64,000 nt of DNA from Nocardia africana NBRC 100379 (lineage in GTDB: Bacteria > Actinomycetota > Actinomycetes > Mycobacteriales > Mycobacteriaceae): assembly GCF_001612635.1 (NCBI RefSeq), contig NZ_BDAV01000012.1, forward strand, positions 328,054 to 392,053. The letters run 5' to 3'. A program made the position numbers and the translations under genes. This document shows, in pieces, positions 51,533 to 60,320 of the stretch. The notes beneath the pieces were generated by a model, which ran no database searches, had not been told where the DNA came from, and worked only from the letters and a program-made list of their open reading frames with translations. Positions within the stretch are counted from its first letter, which is position 1. Each line of letters opens with the position of its first letter.

Positions 51533-53095
51533 TCACCGGCCGAACCAGCGAGCCAGCGCGGTCGTCAAGCCGTCGACACCGTCGGTGGCGGCCCAGGCGA
51601 CGTAGCCGTCCGGACGCACGAGCACGCCGGCCGCGTCACCGGAGCCGGGCTCGTCCGAAGTGTCCAATGGCTTCGCCGTGACGATCCGGATCCGGTCCTG
51701 CCACGGGGCCGCCGCGGCGCGCAGCTGCGCGGAGTCGGCGAAATCGAACAACACACCCCGACCGGTGACGAAGTGTTCGGCCACGCGAGTCCCGTCGGAC
51801 AGCTCGCGATCGGGAACGATCGCGCCGATCAGCTCGTGGTCGCCGCCCAGGTGGTAGCGGTGCAGCACACCGGAGATCCGCTTGAACACGGTGGTCGCGC
51901 CGTCGCCGGTGGACAGTAGTTCCGACATCACCGCCCGCAACGCCTTGCTGCGCCGGTCCAGTCGCATCAGGGCGACCTGCGCCCGGGTCCATTCCAGCAC
52001 CCAGGCGCCGATCGGATACCGCTCGGCGGTGTAGGTGTCCAGGAGGCGCTCGTCCATCCGGCCGTCGACGACCGCGGCCAGCTTCCAGCCGAGGCAGACC
52101 GCATCGCCGATGCCGAGATTGAGGCCCTGACCGCCGAACGGCGAATGCACATGCGCCGCATCACCCGCGAGCAGGACGCGCCCCTTGCGGTAGTCCGGCA
52201 CCTGGCGGGTGTTGTCGGTGAACCGGGTGGCCGACTGCACGGCCGAGACCCGCACGGGTACCCCGGAGACCCTGCGCAGGCTTGCCTCCAACTCGGCGGC
52301 CGTGATCGGCGCGTCGCGATCGATCGGCGGTCCGTCGAGTTCGACGGTCAGAAAGCGGCCGGGAGTCGGCCCGTAGACGTAGATGCCGTGTTCGGTGTCG
52401 TGCCAACCGGGCTGCAGCCCTTCGGTTTCCGACATCTCCACCACCGCCTGCCGTCCGGTGATCTCCGGCCCGATACCGGGGAAGTCGAAGCCGGCGAGTT
52501 TGCGCACGGTACTGCGTCCGCCGTCACATCCCACCAGCCACGACGCGCGTATCTCGTCGGGACCACAACTCTCGTCGTCGCCACGCCCCTGGGCGGCACG
52601 GCAGCGCACGGTCACGGCGTCGCCGTGGTCGGTCAGATCGGTCACTTCCACGCCCCGGCGGACCACCACGCCGAGTTCCGCGGCGCGCACACCGAGAATC
52701 TCCTCGATGCCCTGCTGGCTCACCAGTACGGCCCGGCCCGCCGGCCCCACCCCCGCGAAGGCCGGATCTTCCGCGTCGATCAGGTCGAACGACAGCATGA
52801 TCCCGGCGAAATGCCCCGGGATCGGCGGCCGGTTCGCGGCGCCCGCCGTCCGGCCGCCGAACGCTTTCATCCGCTCGACCGTGGCCTGCTGCTGCGCCAG
52901 CAACTCGGGCAACAGCCCGCGCCGATCGAAGGCCTGAGCCGTCGGCACATTGATCGCTCCGGCCTTGATGGTCCGGTCGATCTCCGTCAGCCGTTCCACG
53001 ACCAGCACCTCGACTCCGGCCAACCGCAGTTCACAGGCCAGCATCAGGCCGACCGGACCCGCACCGGCGACCACCACATCGAATGTCTCGCTCAT
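51533..53095 (-). CDS. FAD-dependent aromatic monooxygenase (class A flavoprotein hydroxylase)
   Basis: 520 aa from ATG 53095. VVVAGAGPVGLMLACELRLAGVEVLVVER is the FAD-binding motif, ASWLVGCDGGRSTVRKLAG the DG motif, and VLLAGDAAHVHSPFGGQGLNLGIGDAVCLGWKLA the second FAD motif. The C-terminal thioredoxin-like domain (DGYVAWAATDG) is that of phenol hydroxylase/PgaE-type polyketide hydroxylases. It may act on a polyketide or phenolic substrate, perhaps with the neighbouring MpaB and CrtC-like enzymes. It is the third gene of the minus-strand set. Confidence 0.92.
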   Translation of the reverse strand: MSETFDVVVAGAGPVGLMLACELRLAGVEVLVVERLTEIDRTIKAGAINVPTAQAFDRRGLLPELLAQQQATVERMKAFGGRTAGAANRPPIPGHFAGIMLSFDLIDAEDPAFAGVGPAGRAVLVSQQGIEEILGVRAAELGVVVRRGVEVTDLTDHGDAVTVRCRAAQGRGDDESCGPDEIRASWLVGCDGGRSTVRKLAGFDFPGIGPEITGRQAVVEMSETEGLQPGWHDTEHGIYVYGPTPGRFLTVELDGPPIDRDAPITAAELEASLRRVSGVPVRVSAVQSATRFTDNTRQVPDYRKGRVLLAGDAAHVHSPFGGQGLNLGIGDAVCLGWKLAAVVDGRMDERLLDTYTAERYPIGAWVLEWTRAQVALMRLDRRSKALRAVMSELLSTGDGATTVFKRISGVLHRYHLGGDHELIGAIVPDRELSDGTRVAEHFVTGRGVLFDFADSAQLRAAAAPWQDRIRIVTAKPLDTSDEPGSGDAAGVLVRPDGYVAWAATDGVDGLTTALARWFGR

Positions 53096-53161
53096 GACAT
53101 CGACCCTGCCGCCGGTCGCTTGCAGCGCCCTTGCACCGCGGATGCGCGGACCGCGCACGTC

Positions 53162-54226
53162 TCAGGTGAGCGCCACCAACTCGTGCAAGGTGGTGCCGGT
53201 GCGGCGGACCGGTTCGGCACCGCCGAGCACGGTCAGCTCGAAGGTGGATTCGAAGCGGAAGTAGCCTGGATGGCCGATCACCCTGTGCGCCAGCGGTTTC
53301 AGCAGCCGGGTGCTCACCAAAGGAATATCGTCGAGGAGATCGTGGGCGTGGATCACCCGATCCACGGTCAGCCGCAACTCGACCCGATCGGGCACGCGCA
53401 ATTCGATCCACTCCGGGTACCCGCGCCCGGCGGTCGCGTCGAAACGCGCCGGTCCCTCCCGCAAGGTCGTCTCGCCGGTCGAGAGAACGATGCGATCGTG
53501 GTGGGCCAGCATGAGCGGTGCGATCTCGTGAGCGCCGCGTCGCTGCTGGGTCAGCACGTCGGCGAACAGCAACGAATAGTCCTCGACATACAGCCGCCCC
53601 CAGTGCCAGCGCTCGATGATCGTCCGCATATCGCCGACACCCCAGTTGTGGTCGGCGTACCCGCGACCGGAGACGGACCGCTCGACGCCGTCGATGGTCA
53701 CGGTGCCGCTCACCCGAGCTCGCGGCGCGCCGACGACCCAGCCGAAGCAATCACCGCCGCCGAAATGCGTCTCACCCTTACCTGGCATCCAGCTCGGCAG
53801 CTCATTGTCGAAGCGCAGGTCGAAAACCAGGTCGTCCTCGGCCAGTCGCAGGTGGTGCGTCGGCAACCCACCGGGCCGGAATTCGGTGTAGGCCCGGTTG
53901 TTTCCGATCCGCACATCGCAATATCGCGCATCGAACGACGCCTGGTTGCGGGGATACTTGCGCGAGACCTGCCGGCGGGTGCCGTCCGGCTCGTAGACGA
54001 TCAGCTCGACCCAGGGTCGCGCATGCGGGAAATCCTCGGGGCGGCGTTTGGTGAGAAAGCCGACGACGGTATGTCCGCTGTCGATATGGGCGTCGAAATA
54101 CCAGTGTTCGAACGCGAGTGAACTCGCCGCGGGATGAAATGCGTTGTGCCGCGGTTCGACGGTGGTGAGTTCGCCGTCTCGCCGGCCGGGACCGTTCCAT
54201 GCCTCGACAATGGCTGTGTCGTTCAT
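53162..54226 (-). CDS. CrtC/AttH-type (carotenoid 1,2-hydratase-like) protein
   Basis: 354 aa from ATG 54226, overlapping the stop of the MpaB gene by 4 bases. The sequence SSLAFEHWYFDAHIDSGHTVVGFL and especially the GRGYADHNWG motif are the hallmarks of the lipocalin-like CrtC/AttH fold that hydrates or isomerises terpenoids. No signal peptide. The substrate is unknown; lipid or terpene modification is likely. Translational coupling with MpaB suggests the two act together. Confidence 0.78.
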   Translation of the reverse strand: MNDTAIVEAWNGPGRRDGELTTVEPRHNAFHPAASSLAFEHWYFDAHIDSGHTVVGFLTKRRPEDFPHARPWVELIVYEPDGTRRQVSRKYPRNQASFDARYCDVRIGNNRAYTEFRPGGLPTHHLRLAEDDLVFDLRFDNELPSWMPGKGETHFGGGDCFGWVVGAPRARVSGTVTIDGVERSVSGRGYADHNWGVGDMRTIIERWHWGRLYVEDYSLLFADVLTQQRRGAHEIAPLMLAHHDRIVLSTGETTLREGPARFDATAGRGYPEWIELRVPDRVELRLTVDRVIHAHDLLDDIPLVSTRLLKPLAHRVIGHPGYFRFESTFELTVLGGAEPVRRTGTTLHELVALT

Positions 54227-55479
54227 CGCCGCAACGCTCCGCTCGCATCGAATTCCGCTTCTCTGCCCTGCATTTGGGCCCGATACCAGTTCTCCCGGTG
54301 CCGGACCATCACCTTCTCGTGCAGCCGCCCGACCGGTGGTATCCGGCGCACGCATTCCATCGCGGTGATCAACGGAAACCGCAGCACCGGAATCAGCACC
54401 CAGGGAAAGGCCGGGGGCATACGGTATTTGCGCCGCGTGCCGGGCGCCATGTACATCGCCGAATACACCGAGTTGATGCGGTAGTTGTAGGCGGCGCGCA
54501 GCCGGCTCATGCCGCGGTGTTCAGGGCGCGGAGCGAAGGCGGCGGGATAGGACTCGATCAATTCCGCGCCGTGCGCACCAGCGTCGTAGGAACGCGAGGC
54601 GATGGTCATCGCCAGCACCCGCAGCGAGTCGGCCACGGTTTCCGGATGCCACTGCAACCGCACCCCCAGCAGATATCCCATGTACTTCTGAAAGTGCAGG
54701 AGCGCACGGATTTCCGACGGCGTCGTCTGATAGCCCAGCGCCCACAGCCCGAGGCCGGGCGTCACACTGCCCGCGATCAAAGTCAGCAACTGATAGGTCT
54801 GGCTGATCGGCAGTCCCCACTTGTCGATATCCCATTCGGGATGGCCGGCCACCCGCGCCCGCACCGACACGTGCATCACCCGGACCTTCAGCGCGGTGGC
54901 GCGCCCGGTCGACCCCGGGGTGAGCAGCGCATTCGGCTGCGAGACGTCCATCCAGAATCGGCAGGTCTCCAAATACCTACGCAGCGCACTGTTTCCGGCG
55001 TATCCGCCCGCCAGGGACAGCGGAGTGGCGACCGCCGCTTCGGTGTACATCTCCAGTGTTTCCGCACCCGCGAAGCTGAACAGCATGGTGCCCCACCGCC
55101 GCCAGATGGCCGCACCCTGTTCGACCAATTCCGGCCGCACCCACTCCGGCACGGTGTCGAATTCGGCGAACAGTTCCCGCATCGAATCCGGCGCCTCGGG
55201 CACGGCGTCGATTCCCTCCGCCAGCGCCCGGTCGAGCAGTGCGCGGCCCGATGCCGAACCACCGGGACCGTGCATCACCTCGGCGACGAATCGTTCGGCG
55301 ACCGGATCGCCGGTGAACAAGTCCTCGGTGAGTGCACGGGCCTGCTCGTCGGTGGGAAAGAGCTCGGCGCCGGTCACCTTCCGCACGAGCGCTTCCACGC
55401 GCAGGACCGCGGGCTGCTGCTTCGCCTCCCAATATCGGAAAGCGCTGGGGCATTTCACGGTTCGCAGCTGTGACGTCAT
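54223..55479 (-). CDS. MpaB/latex-clearing-protein-type oxygenase (DUF2236)
   Basis: 418 aa from ATG 55479. The DUF2236 core includes RALLDRALAEGID, WMDVSQPNALLTPGSTGRATALKVRVMHVSVRARV (with the likely proximal heme His in RVMHVSVR and the Arg/Thr near it), GYQTTPSEIRALLHFQKYMGYLLGVRLQWHPET and a C-terminal YRINSVYSAMYMAPGTRRKY. The family comprises heme oxygenases such as the rubber oxygenase Lcp and fungal MpaB, which cleave isoprenoid or fatty chains. It heads the operon, opposite a TetR gene. Confidence 0.85.
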   Translation of the reverse strand: MTSQLRTVKCPSAFRYWEAKQQPAVLRVEALVRKVTGAELFPTDEQARALTEDLFTGDPVAERFVAEVMHGPGGSASGRALLDRALAEGIDAVPEAPDSMRELFAEFDTVPEWVRPELVEQGAAIWRRWGTMLFSFAGAETLEMYTEAAVATPLSLAGGYAGNSALRRYLETCRFWMDVSQPNALLTPGSTGRATALKVRVMHVSVRARVAGHPEWDIDKWGLPISQTYQLLTLIAGSVTPGLGLWALGYQTTPSEIRALLHFQKYMGYLLGVRLQWHPETVADSLRVLAMTIASRSYDAGAHGAELIESYPAAFAPRPEHRGMSRLRAAYNYRINSVYSAMYMAPGTRRKYRMPPAFPWVLIPVLRFPLITAMECVRRIPPVGRLHEKVMVRHRENWYRAQMQGREAEFDASGALRR

Positions 55480-55844
55480 CTCATCGCACCGTTCGGAATC
55501 GCAGCATCATGTCGTGGTCGTCGTGATCGAGCAGACGGCAGTGCCGGACGAAACCGGCAGATCCGAGTCGGCGGCGATGGCTTGTCACCGTGCGCCCGGC
55601 CACCGCGGCCGTCACACCTGCGCCGACAACCGCGCAACAGCGCGGGGCGGCCGATCGGTCGATACATCCCTCGCACCTCCGAGGTGACATCGATCGCCAC
55701 CCGACGCAGCGACCATACCATTTAGTACTGTTGACGGTACTCGTTCGAATGGTACGAGGAGGTGCGTCGTGCGCACGTCGAATCCGCAGCCGACCGGCTC
55801 CCCTACGATCGGGTTATGGACCTGGGCAACTCGGCGGTGAACGG
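55480..55844. promoter_or_regulatory. Divergent control region between MpaB operon and TetR gene
   Basis: 365 bp. At 55716-55758 three overlapping inverted repeats are seen: TACCATT (55716-55722) with AATGGTA (55748-55754); AGTAC (55724-55728) with GTACT (55737-55741); and CTCGT (55740-55744) with ACGAG (55754-55758). TTGACG at 55731-55736 is a good -35 hexamer for rightward transcription. The arrangement fits operators for the TetR protein. The rest (55500-55700) shows no gene. Confidence 0.6.
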
Positions 55845-56468
55845 ATGACAGCACCGAAGAAAGCCCCGAGCACGTCCAAGAAAGCCGTGTCCAAGAAAGC
55901 GGAGGCACAACACCGCAACCGCCGGCAGACGACGCGGCTGTCGTACGACGACTGGGTGACCGGCGCGCTGGATCTCCTCGCGCGCGAGGGTGTGACCGCG
56001 ATCCGGATTCCCCGGCTGTGCGAGGAGCTAGGCGTCACCAAGGGCAGCTTCTACTGGCATTTCGACGATCTCGAACAGCTGATGGCCGCCATGGCCGACC
56101 GATGGGGCGACATGCAGAGCGAAGCGGTCCGGGCCCTCGCCGCCTTGGATTCGATTCCGGTCGAGTCCCGCATCGAACAGATGGCGGCCATGCTGGTGGA
56201 CCCGAAGCACTGGATGGTCGAGGCCTCGGTGCGGGAGTGGTCACGCACCGACGACACGGTGGCGGCGGCGGTCCGGGCGCTGGATCAGCGCATCTTCCGG
56301 ACCGTGCAGACGGCCATGCTCGATCTGGGTTTCGAGCCGGTCCAGGCGCGCCTGCGCGCGGGCGCGATGGTGTATCTGGGGATCGGGCTGATCCACGGCC
56401 GCGACAATCTGCCGACGCCGACGCCGGAGGAAGTGCAGGCGGTCATCGACCTGCTGGCCCGGCCGTGA
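55845..56468 (+). CDS. TetR-family transcriptional regulator
   Basis: 207 aa from ATG 55845. A basic N-terminal tail (KKAPSTSKKAVSKKAEAQHRNRRQ) precedes the HTH (YDDWVTGALDLLAREGVTAIRIPRLCEELGVTKGSFYWHFDDLEQLM). The ligand domain is of the TetR type common in rhodococci and nocardiae. It likely represses the divergent mpaB-crtC-monooxygenase set through the inverted repeats near 55735. Its stop codon touches the tandem repeat at the island boundary. Confidence 0.9.
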   Translation: MTAPKKAPSTSKKAVSKKAEAQHRNRRQTTRLSYDDWVTGALDLLAREGVTAIRIPRLCEELGVTKGSFYWHFDDLEQLMAAMADRWGDMQSEAVRALAALDSIPVESRIEQMAAMLVDPKHWMVEASVREWSRTDDTVAAAVRALDQRIFRTVQTAMLDLGFEPVQARLRAGAMVYLGIGLIHGRDNLPTPTPEEVQAVIDLLARP

Positions 56469-56531
56469 GCTTTGTGAAGCTGTGAATTCTGTGGAGCTGT
56501 GAGTTTTGTGGAGCTGTGAGTTTTGTGGAGC
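56468..56531. repeat. 17-bp tandem repeat at the island boundary
   Basis: Nearly four units of a 17-bp sequence: AGCTTTGTGAAGCTGTG (56468), AATTCTGTGGAGCTGTG (56485), AGTTTTGTGGAGCTGTG (56502), and AGTTTTGTGGAGC (56519). The last unit runs into the acceptor strand of the tRNA-like 3' end. Repeats at the tRNA end of integrated elements often arise from repeated integration or excision. Confidence 0.85.
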
Positions 56532-56550
56532 CTAGGGGAATCGAACCCCT
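56526..56550 (-). pseudogene. tRNA or tmRNA 3'-end fragment (att core)
   Basis: Read on the minus strand: T arm AGGGG-TTCGATT-CCCCT, then acceptor 3' strand AGGCTCC and discriminator A. The bases next to it are not CCA (C-A-A) and no matching 5' acceptor strand (GGAGCCT) lies within 120 bp upstream, so it is only the 3' end. This is the footprint of site-specific integration into a tRNA or tmRNA gene. The geometry predicts that the intact gene lies beyond the other end of the element, to the right of this window and also on the minus strand. Confidence 0.75.
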
Positions 56551-56666
56551 AACCCCTGCCTCACAAAAGTCGAGCTAAGGCGGCCGGTACAACGTCTCCG
56601 CCGGTAGCAACAGGAATTTCACGAAACTTCGCGCAATTTTCCGGCACAAACGATACCTGTTCCCTG

Positions 56667-56708
56667 CTGACGCCGTCAACACCCCATCCCTGCTGCTGAC
56701 GGCGTCAG
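56667..56708. repeat. Perfect 12-bp inverted repeat in the island boundary
   Basis: CTGACGCCGTCA (56667-56678) and TGACGGCGTCAG (56697-56708) with 18 bases between. Each arm is itself nearly palindromic (TGACGCCGTCA), so two dimer sites for one regulator or recombinase are as likely as a hairpin. Confidence 0.6.
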
Positions 56709-57028
56709 TAGGCCACTCGACCACACTCACAGGTCACGGTAGGGGCATCGCATTCGAGCAAGCCGACGCTCGACGCGCGTACTTAACAAACTCATGCAGA
56801 TGACGAGTACGCACCCCCATGAGGGTCATGTGATGTGCGCCATATTTCTGTCGCAGACGAGGAGGTACATGCCCGATGGGTGACACAAGTGTGCGTTTTA
56901 CCTATCGACAGGCTCGGGGTGGCGGTGTTCGATGGATGCAACCATCTCGACACCGGCTACGAGCAGAGACGTTGTTGCGCACCTGCGATCTTCCCGGCGC
57001 AGCGGCGGTCGGAGGGAATCGGAACCTC

Positions 57029-57640
57029 ATGAGCGTCGATATATCTTGTCCCTCTTGCGGTTACGACGATTGCGTGCAGAGCGTTCCTGCGATCCGCGCT
57101 TCGGGGACCTCGACGGTCTACGGCACCGACTACTACTCCGGTGTCGGTGTGAGTTCGTCGGGTCTGATGCCGGTCATGGGCTCCTCGCTCGTCGAGCGAA
57201 CGCAATCCAGTTATCTCGCACAATCACTCGCGCCCGAGCCCGATTTCCGGGGTGCTGGTCGCCTCACAACCCTCGCGCTGGCGCTGAGCTTGCCTGCGGT
57301 CGGGTATTTCGCCGCTGGGGGCGTGCTGATTAGCCGTCCACACCCCGGCGTCTCGGCTGCTTCGATTTTGATCGGGGCTTTTGGTTTTGCGCTTTTTCTC
57401 GCGCTTCCGTCATTGCTGATTCTGTGGTTCGCGTTCCGGAGGCTGCGACGCTCGGCCCGGATTCGGCGCGGGGCTCCTGCGGCTTATGCGGTGTGGCGGG
57501 CTGGGGTTTACTGCCATCGATGTGGCATGTGCTTTTGGCCCTTCGCGCCCGCCGCCGGGATCCCGGTGCGGCATCCGGTGCCTCCAGGCGGTTTCCAGGG
57601 GATCGTCTGGAACGTCGGGGGTTACCTCAACGACGCGTGA
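57029..57640 (+). CDS. Membrane protein with N- and C-terminal zinc-ribbon motifs
   Basis: 203 aa from ATG 57029; an upstream in-frame ATG at 56876 has a better ribosome-binding site (GAGGAGG) but would add an Arg-rich, poorly protein-like extension. The N-terminus has CPSCGYDDC, followed by a Ser/Tyr-rich region, two membrane helices (LTTLALALSLPAVGYFAAGGVL and ILIGAFGFALFLALPSLLILWF) and a C-terminal CHRCGMCFW. No family is recognised. It is the first gene of the island; similar small CxxC proteins are common on actinobacterial mobile elements. Confidence 0.65.
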   Translation: MSVDISCPSCGYDDCVQSVPAIRASGTSTVYGTDYYSGVGVSSSGLMPVMGSSLVERTQSSYLAQSLAPEPDFRGAGRLTTLALALSLPAVGYFAAGGVLISRPHPGVSAASILIGAFGFALFLALPSLLILWFAFRRLRRSARIRRGAPAAYAVWRAGVYCHRCGMCFWPFAPAAGIPVRHPVPPGGFQGIVWNVGGYLNDA

Positions 57641-57746
57641 TCTCTCCCGATACAGGGTCGTGAACCCTTCCACCGTAGGGGCGGTCGGAGTTCGCTTGCG
57701 GACCCTGCGTTCGGTGATCCCTCGGCGGTCTATCTCTGACCGCCGG

Positions 57747-58232
57747 TCACGGCGATTGTTCTGCCGATCCCGCGGACCGCTGCGGCTCGTTAAGCCTCTG
57801 CCCGCTCTCACGATGTGCCGCCTGCACGCCTGGTTCAGGCTTTTCCTGCCCGGCGGCAAGTAGTTGGCGCGCGCCCCTGACGCTGATTTCGAGTAGTTCG
57901 GCGATATCGTCGGTGCTACATCCGTGCTCGTTCATGCGCACCACAGCCGCAGCCTGCCTGGTGCGGTGTACCGCGATGTCGGTTGCCGCGGCTTCTTCGA
58001 GGTGGCGGATCTTGTCGTGCAACGCTCGGATGCGGCGGTCGCGGCGTTGTTCGATCGTCGAAATCGCCTGCCACGCTGACCAATACTGCCGCACGGCGGC
58101 GCTGACATTCTGTTCGCGGCGACGTTCAAGCGCGCGGCGACGATCCATTACTTCCCGCGAATGACGTAGCTGGCCAGAGAGTTTCCCGGCATCTCGTCCG
58201 CGTGTGCTCCTGCTCGCCTGGGGGTCGTTCAT
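57747..58232 (-). CDS. Small coiled-coil protein with C-terminal HTH
   Basis: 161 aa from ATG 58232. The middle (REVMDRRRALERRREQNVSAAVRQYWSAWQAISTIEQRRDRRIRALHDKIRHLEE) is a charged coiled coil, followed by VVRMNEHGCSTDDIAELLEISVRGARQLLA, a plausible helix-turn-helix. The tail is polar. It looks like a DNA-binding accessory protein of a mobile element. No named family; divergent from the following gene (190 bp). Confidence 0.65.
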   Translation of the reverse strand: MNDPQASRSTRGRDAGKLSGQLRHSREVMDRRRALERRREQNVSAAVRQYWSAWQAISTIEQRRDRRIRALHDKIRHLEEAAATDIAVHRTRQAAAVVRMNEHGCSTDDIAELLEISVRGARQLLAAGQEKPEPGVQAAHRESGQRLNEPQRSAGSAEQSP

Positions 58233-58421
58233 GTCGTGATCTCCCAAACTCTCGGTGAGATCAACCCGCGCCTCGCAGTTCAACAATACGCCCAACCCAC
58301 GGTCATACAGCGGCGCCGCATCCGCAACAACGCGGTCAGAGGCAGCGACATCAGCCCGTCGACTCGCGGTCGTGTCTCGCTTCCCTTTCTCTCCTGCCCC
58401 TTGCTGTCGAAAGGAGTCCCT

Positions 58422-58997
58422 GTGACCGAAAGTCAGCTCGACGATGTCGCTGATGTGGCATCGGTGGTGTCTCGGTGTCTGTCCGATCTCGAGCCGGTGT
58501 TCGAGCAGATCGACTGGGCCGAGGACGAAATCGTCCGCGCGCAACAACGCCATCCGCGCCACCGCAACACCCTCTACCACTCGTTCGCGCTGTTGATGCC
58601 GACCCATGAGCGGATGCGCCAGGAATTCGTGTACCGCTCGCACTGCCGCGAACTGCTCGACCGCGTCGCCGCCGGCTTGTCCCCTGTGTCTGGGACCGCG
58701 GCCGAGGTCGCGCTCGCGGTCATGCAGGCCAGCCAGAAGGCCCCGCTCAACACCGCCGCGTTCGGTCTCTACGTGCGTATGTGGATCCAGGCCGGATTCC
58801 CTCACGTGGAATCGGTGGCCGGTTCGCACGAGCACTATGAGGCGATCGCGAAGTCCCGCATCGATAATCTCGAGGCCGAGACACGCACCCGCCTGTCCGT
58901 GGCCGATCGCGTCCTGCGGACTATCGACTGCCCGGGGCGCCACCACGGCCAACCAGCCGACGACTGCGAATACGCCCGTCCAAGCCTGGCCGCCTGA
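58422..58997 (+). CDS. Island protein of unknown function upstream of the amidoligase modules
   Basis: 191 aa from GTG 58422, with AAAGGAG at 58410-58416. All-helical composition: SVVSRCLSDLEPVFEQIDWAEDEIVRAQQRHPRHRNTLYHSFALLMPTHERM..., and a second helical half around ASQKAPLNTAAFGLYVRMW. No family is recognised. It lies immediately upstream of the first amidoligase gene on the same strand and may be part of the same system. Confidence 0.65.
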   Translation: MTESQLDDVADVASVVSRCLSDLEPVFEQIDWAEDEIVRAQQRHPRHRNTLYHSFALLMPTHERMRQEFVYRSHCRELLDRVAAGLSPVSGTAAEVALAVMQASQKAPLNTAAFGLYVRMWIQAGFPHVESVAGSHEHYEAIAKSRIDNLEAETRTRLSVADRVLRTIDCPGRHHGQPADDCEYARPSLAA

Positions 58998-59065
58998 AGC
59001 AAGCTCGCAGGGCCCATCGGGTGCTCCCCGTTGCTCCTTGCTTGCCCTGTCTCTGTCTCTGTCCC

Positions 59066-59105
59066 GCGCCGGTCGACTCCCCCTGTCGGCCGGCGCTCTT
59101 TTCTG
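59066..59105 (+). terminator. Terminator-like hairpin before the first amidoligase
   Basis: GCGCCGG (59066-59072) pairs with CCGGCGC (59090-59096), followed by TCTTTTCTGTT. It stands between the unknown gene and the amidoligase start, so it may attenuate rather than fully stop transcription. Confidence 0.5.
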
Positions 59106-59126
59106 TTGTGGAGGGTGTGTGCGTTC

Positions 59127-60320
59127 ATGACCGATCCGATCCTGGGCCCACCGTGCGCGGTCTGCGACGGCGCGGCGTCCGATACGGAGTTGTGCATCGC
59201 GAATGCCGCTGTGTGCGCGTCGTGTTGGCAGCAACTGCCCCGCTGCGACTACTGCCGCACCCCGTCAGTGCGGCTGACGCGCACTGCTGATGAGGCGCAG
59301 TTGTGTGCGCACTGCCTGACCGGGTGGGCAGGGTGTGTGTCGTGCCGGCGGTTGACCGGCCCGGACTTGCGCACCGACACCGATCAACTCGTGTGTGCGC
59401 GGTGCGCGGGCGCGTTGTTCGCTGCGTGTTTCAGCTGTGGGCGGTTCAGTGCCGACAGCCGCTACATCTCCGGCGGGCACCGCGCCTGCCCCCGCTGCGC
59501 CAGCCGATTCCAAGCGTGCCCGGAATGCGGCACTCTTGTTCGACCCGGACACCGGTGCGAGGCCTGCGCCCACCGCGGGAAGGTGTGGAACTACACCTAC
59601 CGCCCCGACCCCCGCTTCCACGGCACCGGCCCCCTCTACCTCGGGCTCGAGTTGGAGATCATCGTCCCCGAACACCGTTTCGACGTTTGCGCCGGGCTCG
59701 CCACCGACCATCTCGGCGACCTCGGGTATTTGAAGCGTGATAGCTCCATCCGGCCGTCCGGGTTCGAACTCGTGTCCCACCCGATGTCCTACCCGTACGC
59801 GATCGCCGCGTTCCCTTGGCCACTGCTCAAGCAGCTGCAACGGCTCGGGTGCGAAGCCGACGCGTCAGTGGGGCTGCACGTGCATGCCAGCCGGGCTGGG
59901 TTCGACAACCCTGCGCATGTGTATCGGTGGCTGAAACTGTTGTACCGCAACGAAGAAGCGGTCACCCGCCTGGCGCGCCGGCGCACGCACTACGCCCAGT
60001 TCGACAGCGCCGCCCGCGCGCGGGCCCGCCATACCGCCAAGGGGCCGCAGCACGCGCTGGGGCTCGAGCGGTACCAGGCGATCAATCCGTTGCCGCGTAA
60101 CACCTTGGAGGTGCGGGTGTTCGCCAGCTCGCTGGACGTGCAGCAGGTGCAGGCCGCACTCGCGTTCACCGCCGCCTCCATCGACTACACCCGCAGCCTG
60201 CGAGTCGCCGACATCCGCGCCGGCGCCTGGGACTGGGCCCGCTTCGCCACCTGGGTCACCACCCGCCCCGACTACCAGCCCCTAGCCGCGGAGATGGAGA
60301 ACCTGCAATGTGCCTGCTGA
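59127..60320 (+). CDS. Amidoligase (PF12224-like) with five double-CxxC zinc modules, copy 1
   Basis: 397 aa from ATG 59127 (GGAGGG upstream). Residues 10-147 hold ten CxxC pairs at 10, 30, 40, 60, 70, 90, 101, 121, 131 and 144, i.e. five modules CxxC-x16-CxxC (the last x9). Residues 165-397 are the amidoligase domain, a fold related to glutamine synthetase: GLELE (173-177), GYLKRDSSI (200-208), GFELVSHP (212-219), GLHVHASR (249-256), and YQAINPLPRNTLEVRVFAS. It should form an amide bond using ATP. It overlaps the next, glutaminase, gene by 13 bases. The substrate is unknown. Confidence 0.85.
   Translation: MTDPILGPPCAVCDGAASDTELCIANAAVCASCWQQLPRCDYCRTPSVRLTRTADEAQLCAHCLTGWAGCVSCRRLTGPDLRTDTDQLVCARCAGALFAACFSCGRFSADSRYISGGHRACPRCASRFQACPECGTLVRPGHRCEACAHRGKVWNYTYRPDPRFHGTGPLYLGLELEIIVPEHRFDVCAGLATDHLGDLGYLKRDSSIRPSGFELVSHPMSYPYAIAAFPWPLLKQLQRLGCEADASVGLHVHASRAGFDNPAHVYRWLKLLYRNEEAVTRLARRRTHYAQFDSAARARARHTAKGPQHALGLERYQAINPLPRNTLEVRVFASSLDVQQVQAALAFTAASIDYTRSLRVADIRAGAWDWARFATWVTTRPDYQPLAAEMENLQCAC

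Larger units (their letters stand above)
56469..57028. other. Left boundary of an integrated element (attachment region)
   Basis: 560 bp without a gene apart from the repeat, the tRNA-like 3' fragment (56526-56550) and an inverted repeat (56667-56708). Sequence from 56560 on is of lower GC content and unlike the neighbouring chromosome. Confidence 0.6.

Noticed and set aside
56468..56531. CRISPR array
   Set aside because: The 17-bp units are directly adjacent without spacers and no cas genes are near.
56524..56640. A complete tRNA on the minus strand
   Set aside because: No 5' acceptor strand GGAGCCT, D arm or anticodon arm can be folded within the expected distance, so only the 3' end is present.
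58800..58816. Second parS-like site (TCACGTGGAA)
   Set aside because: It lies inside a coding region and lacks the GTT and AAC ends of the core.
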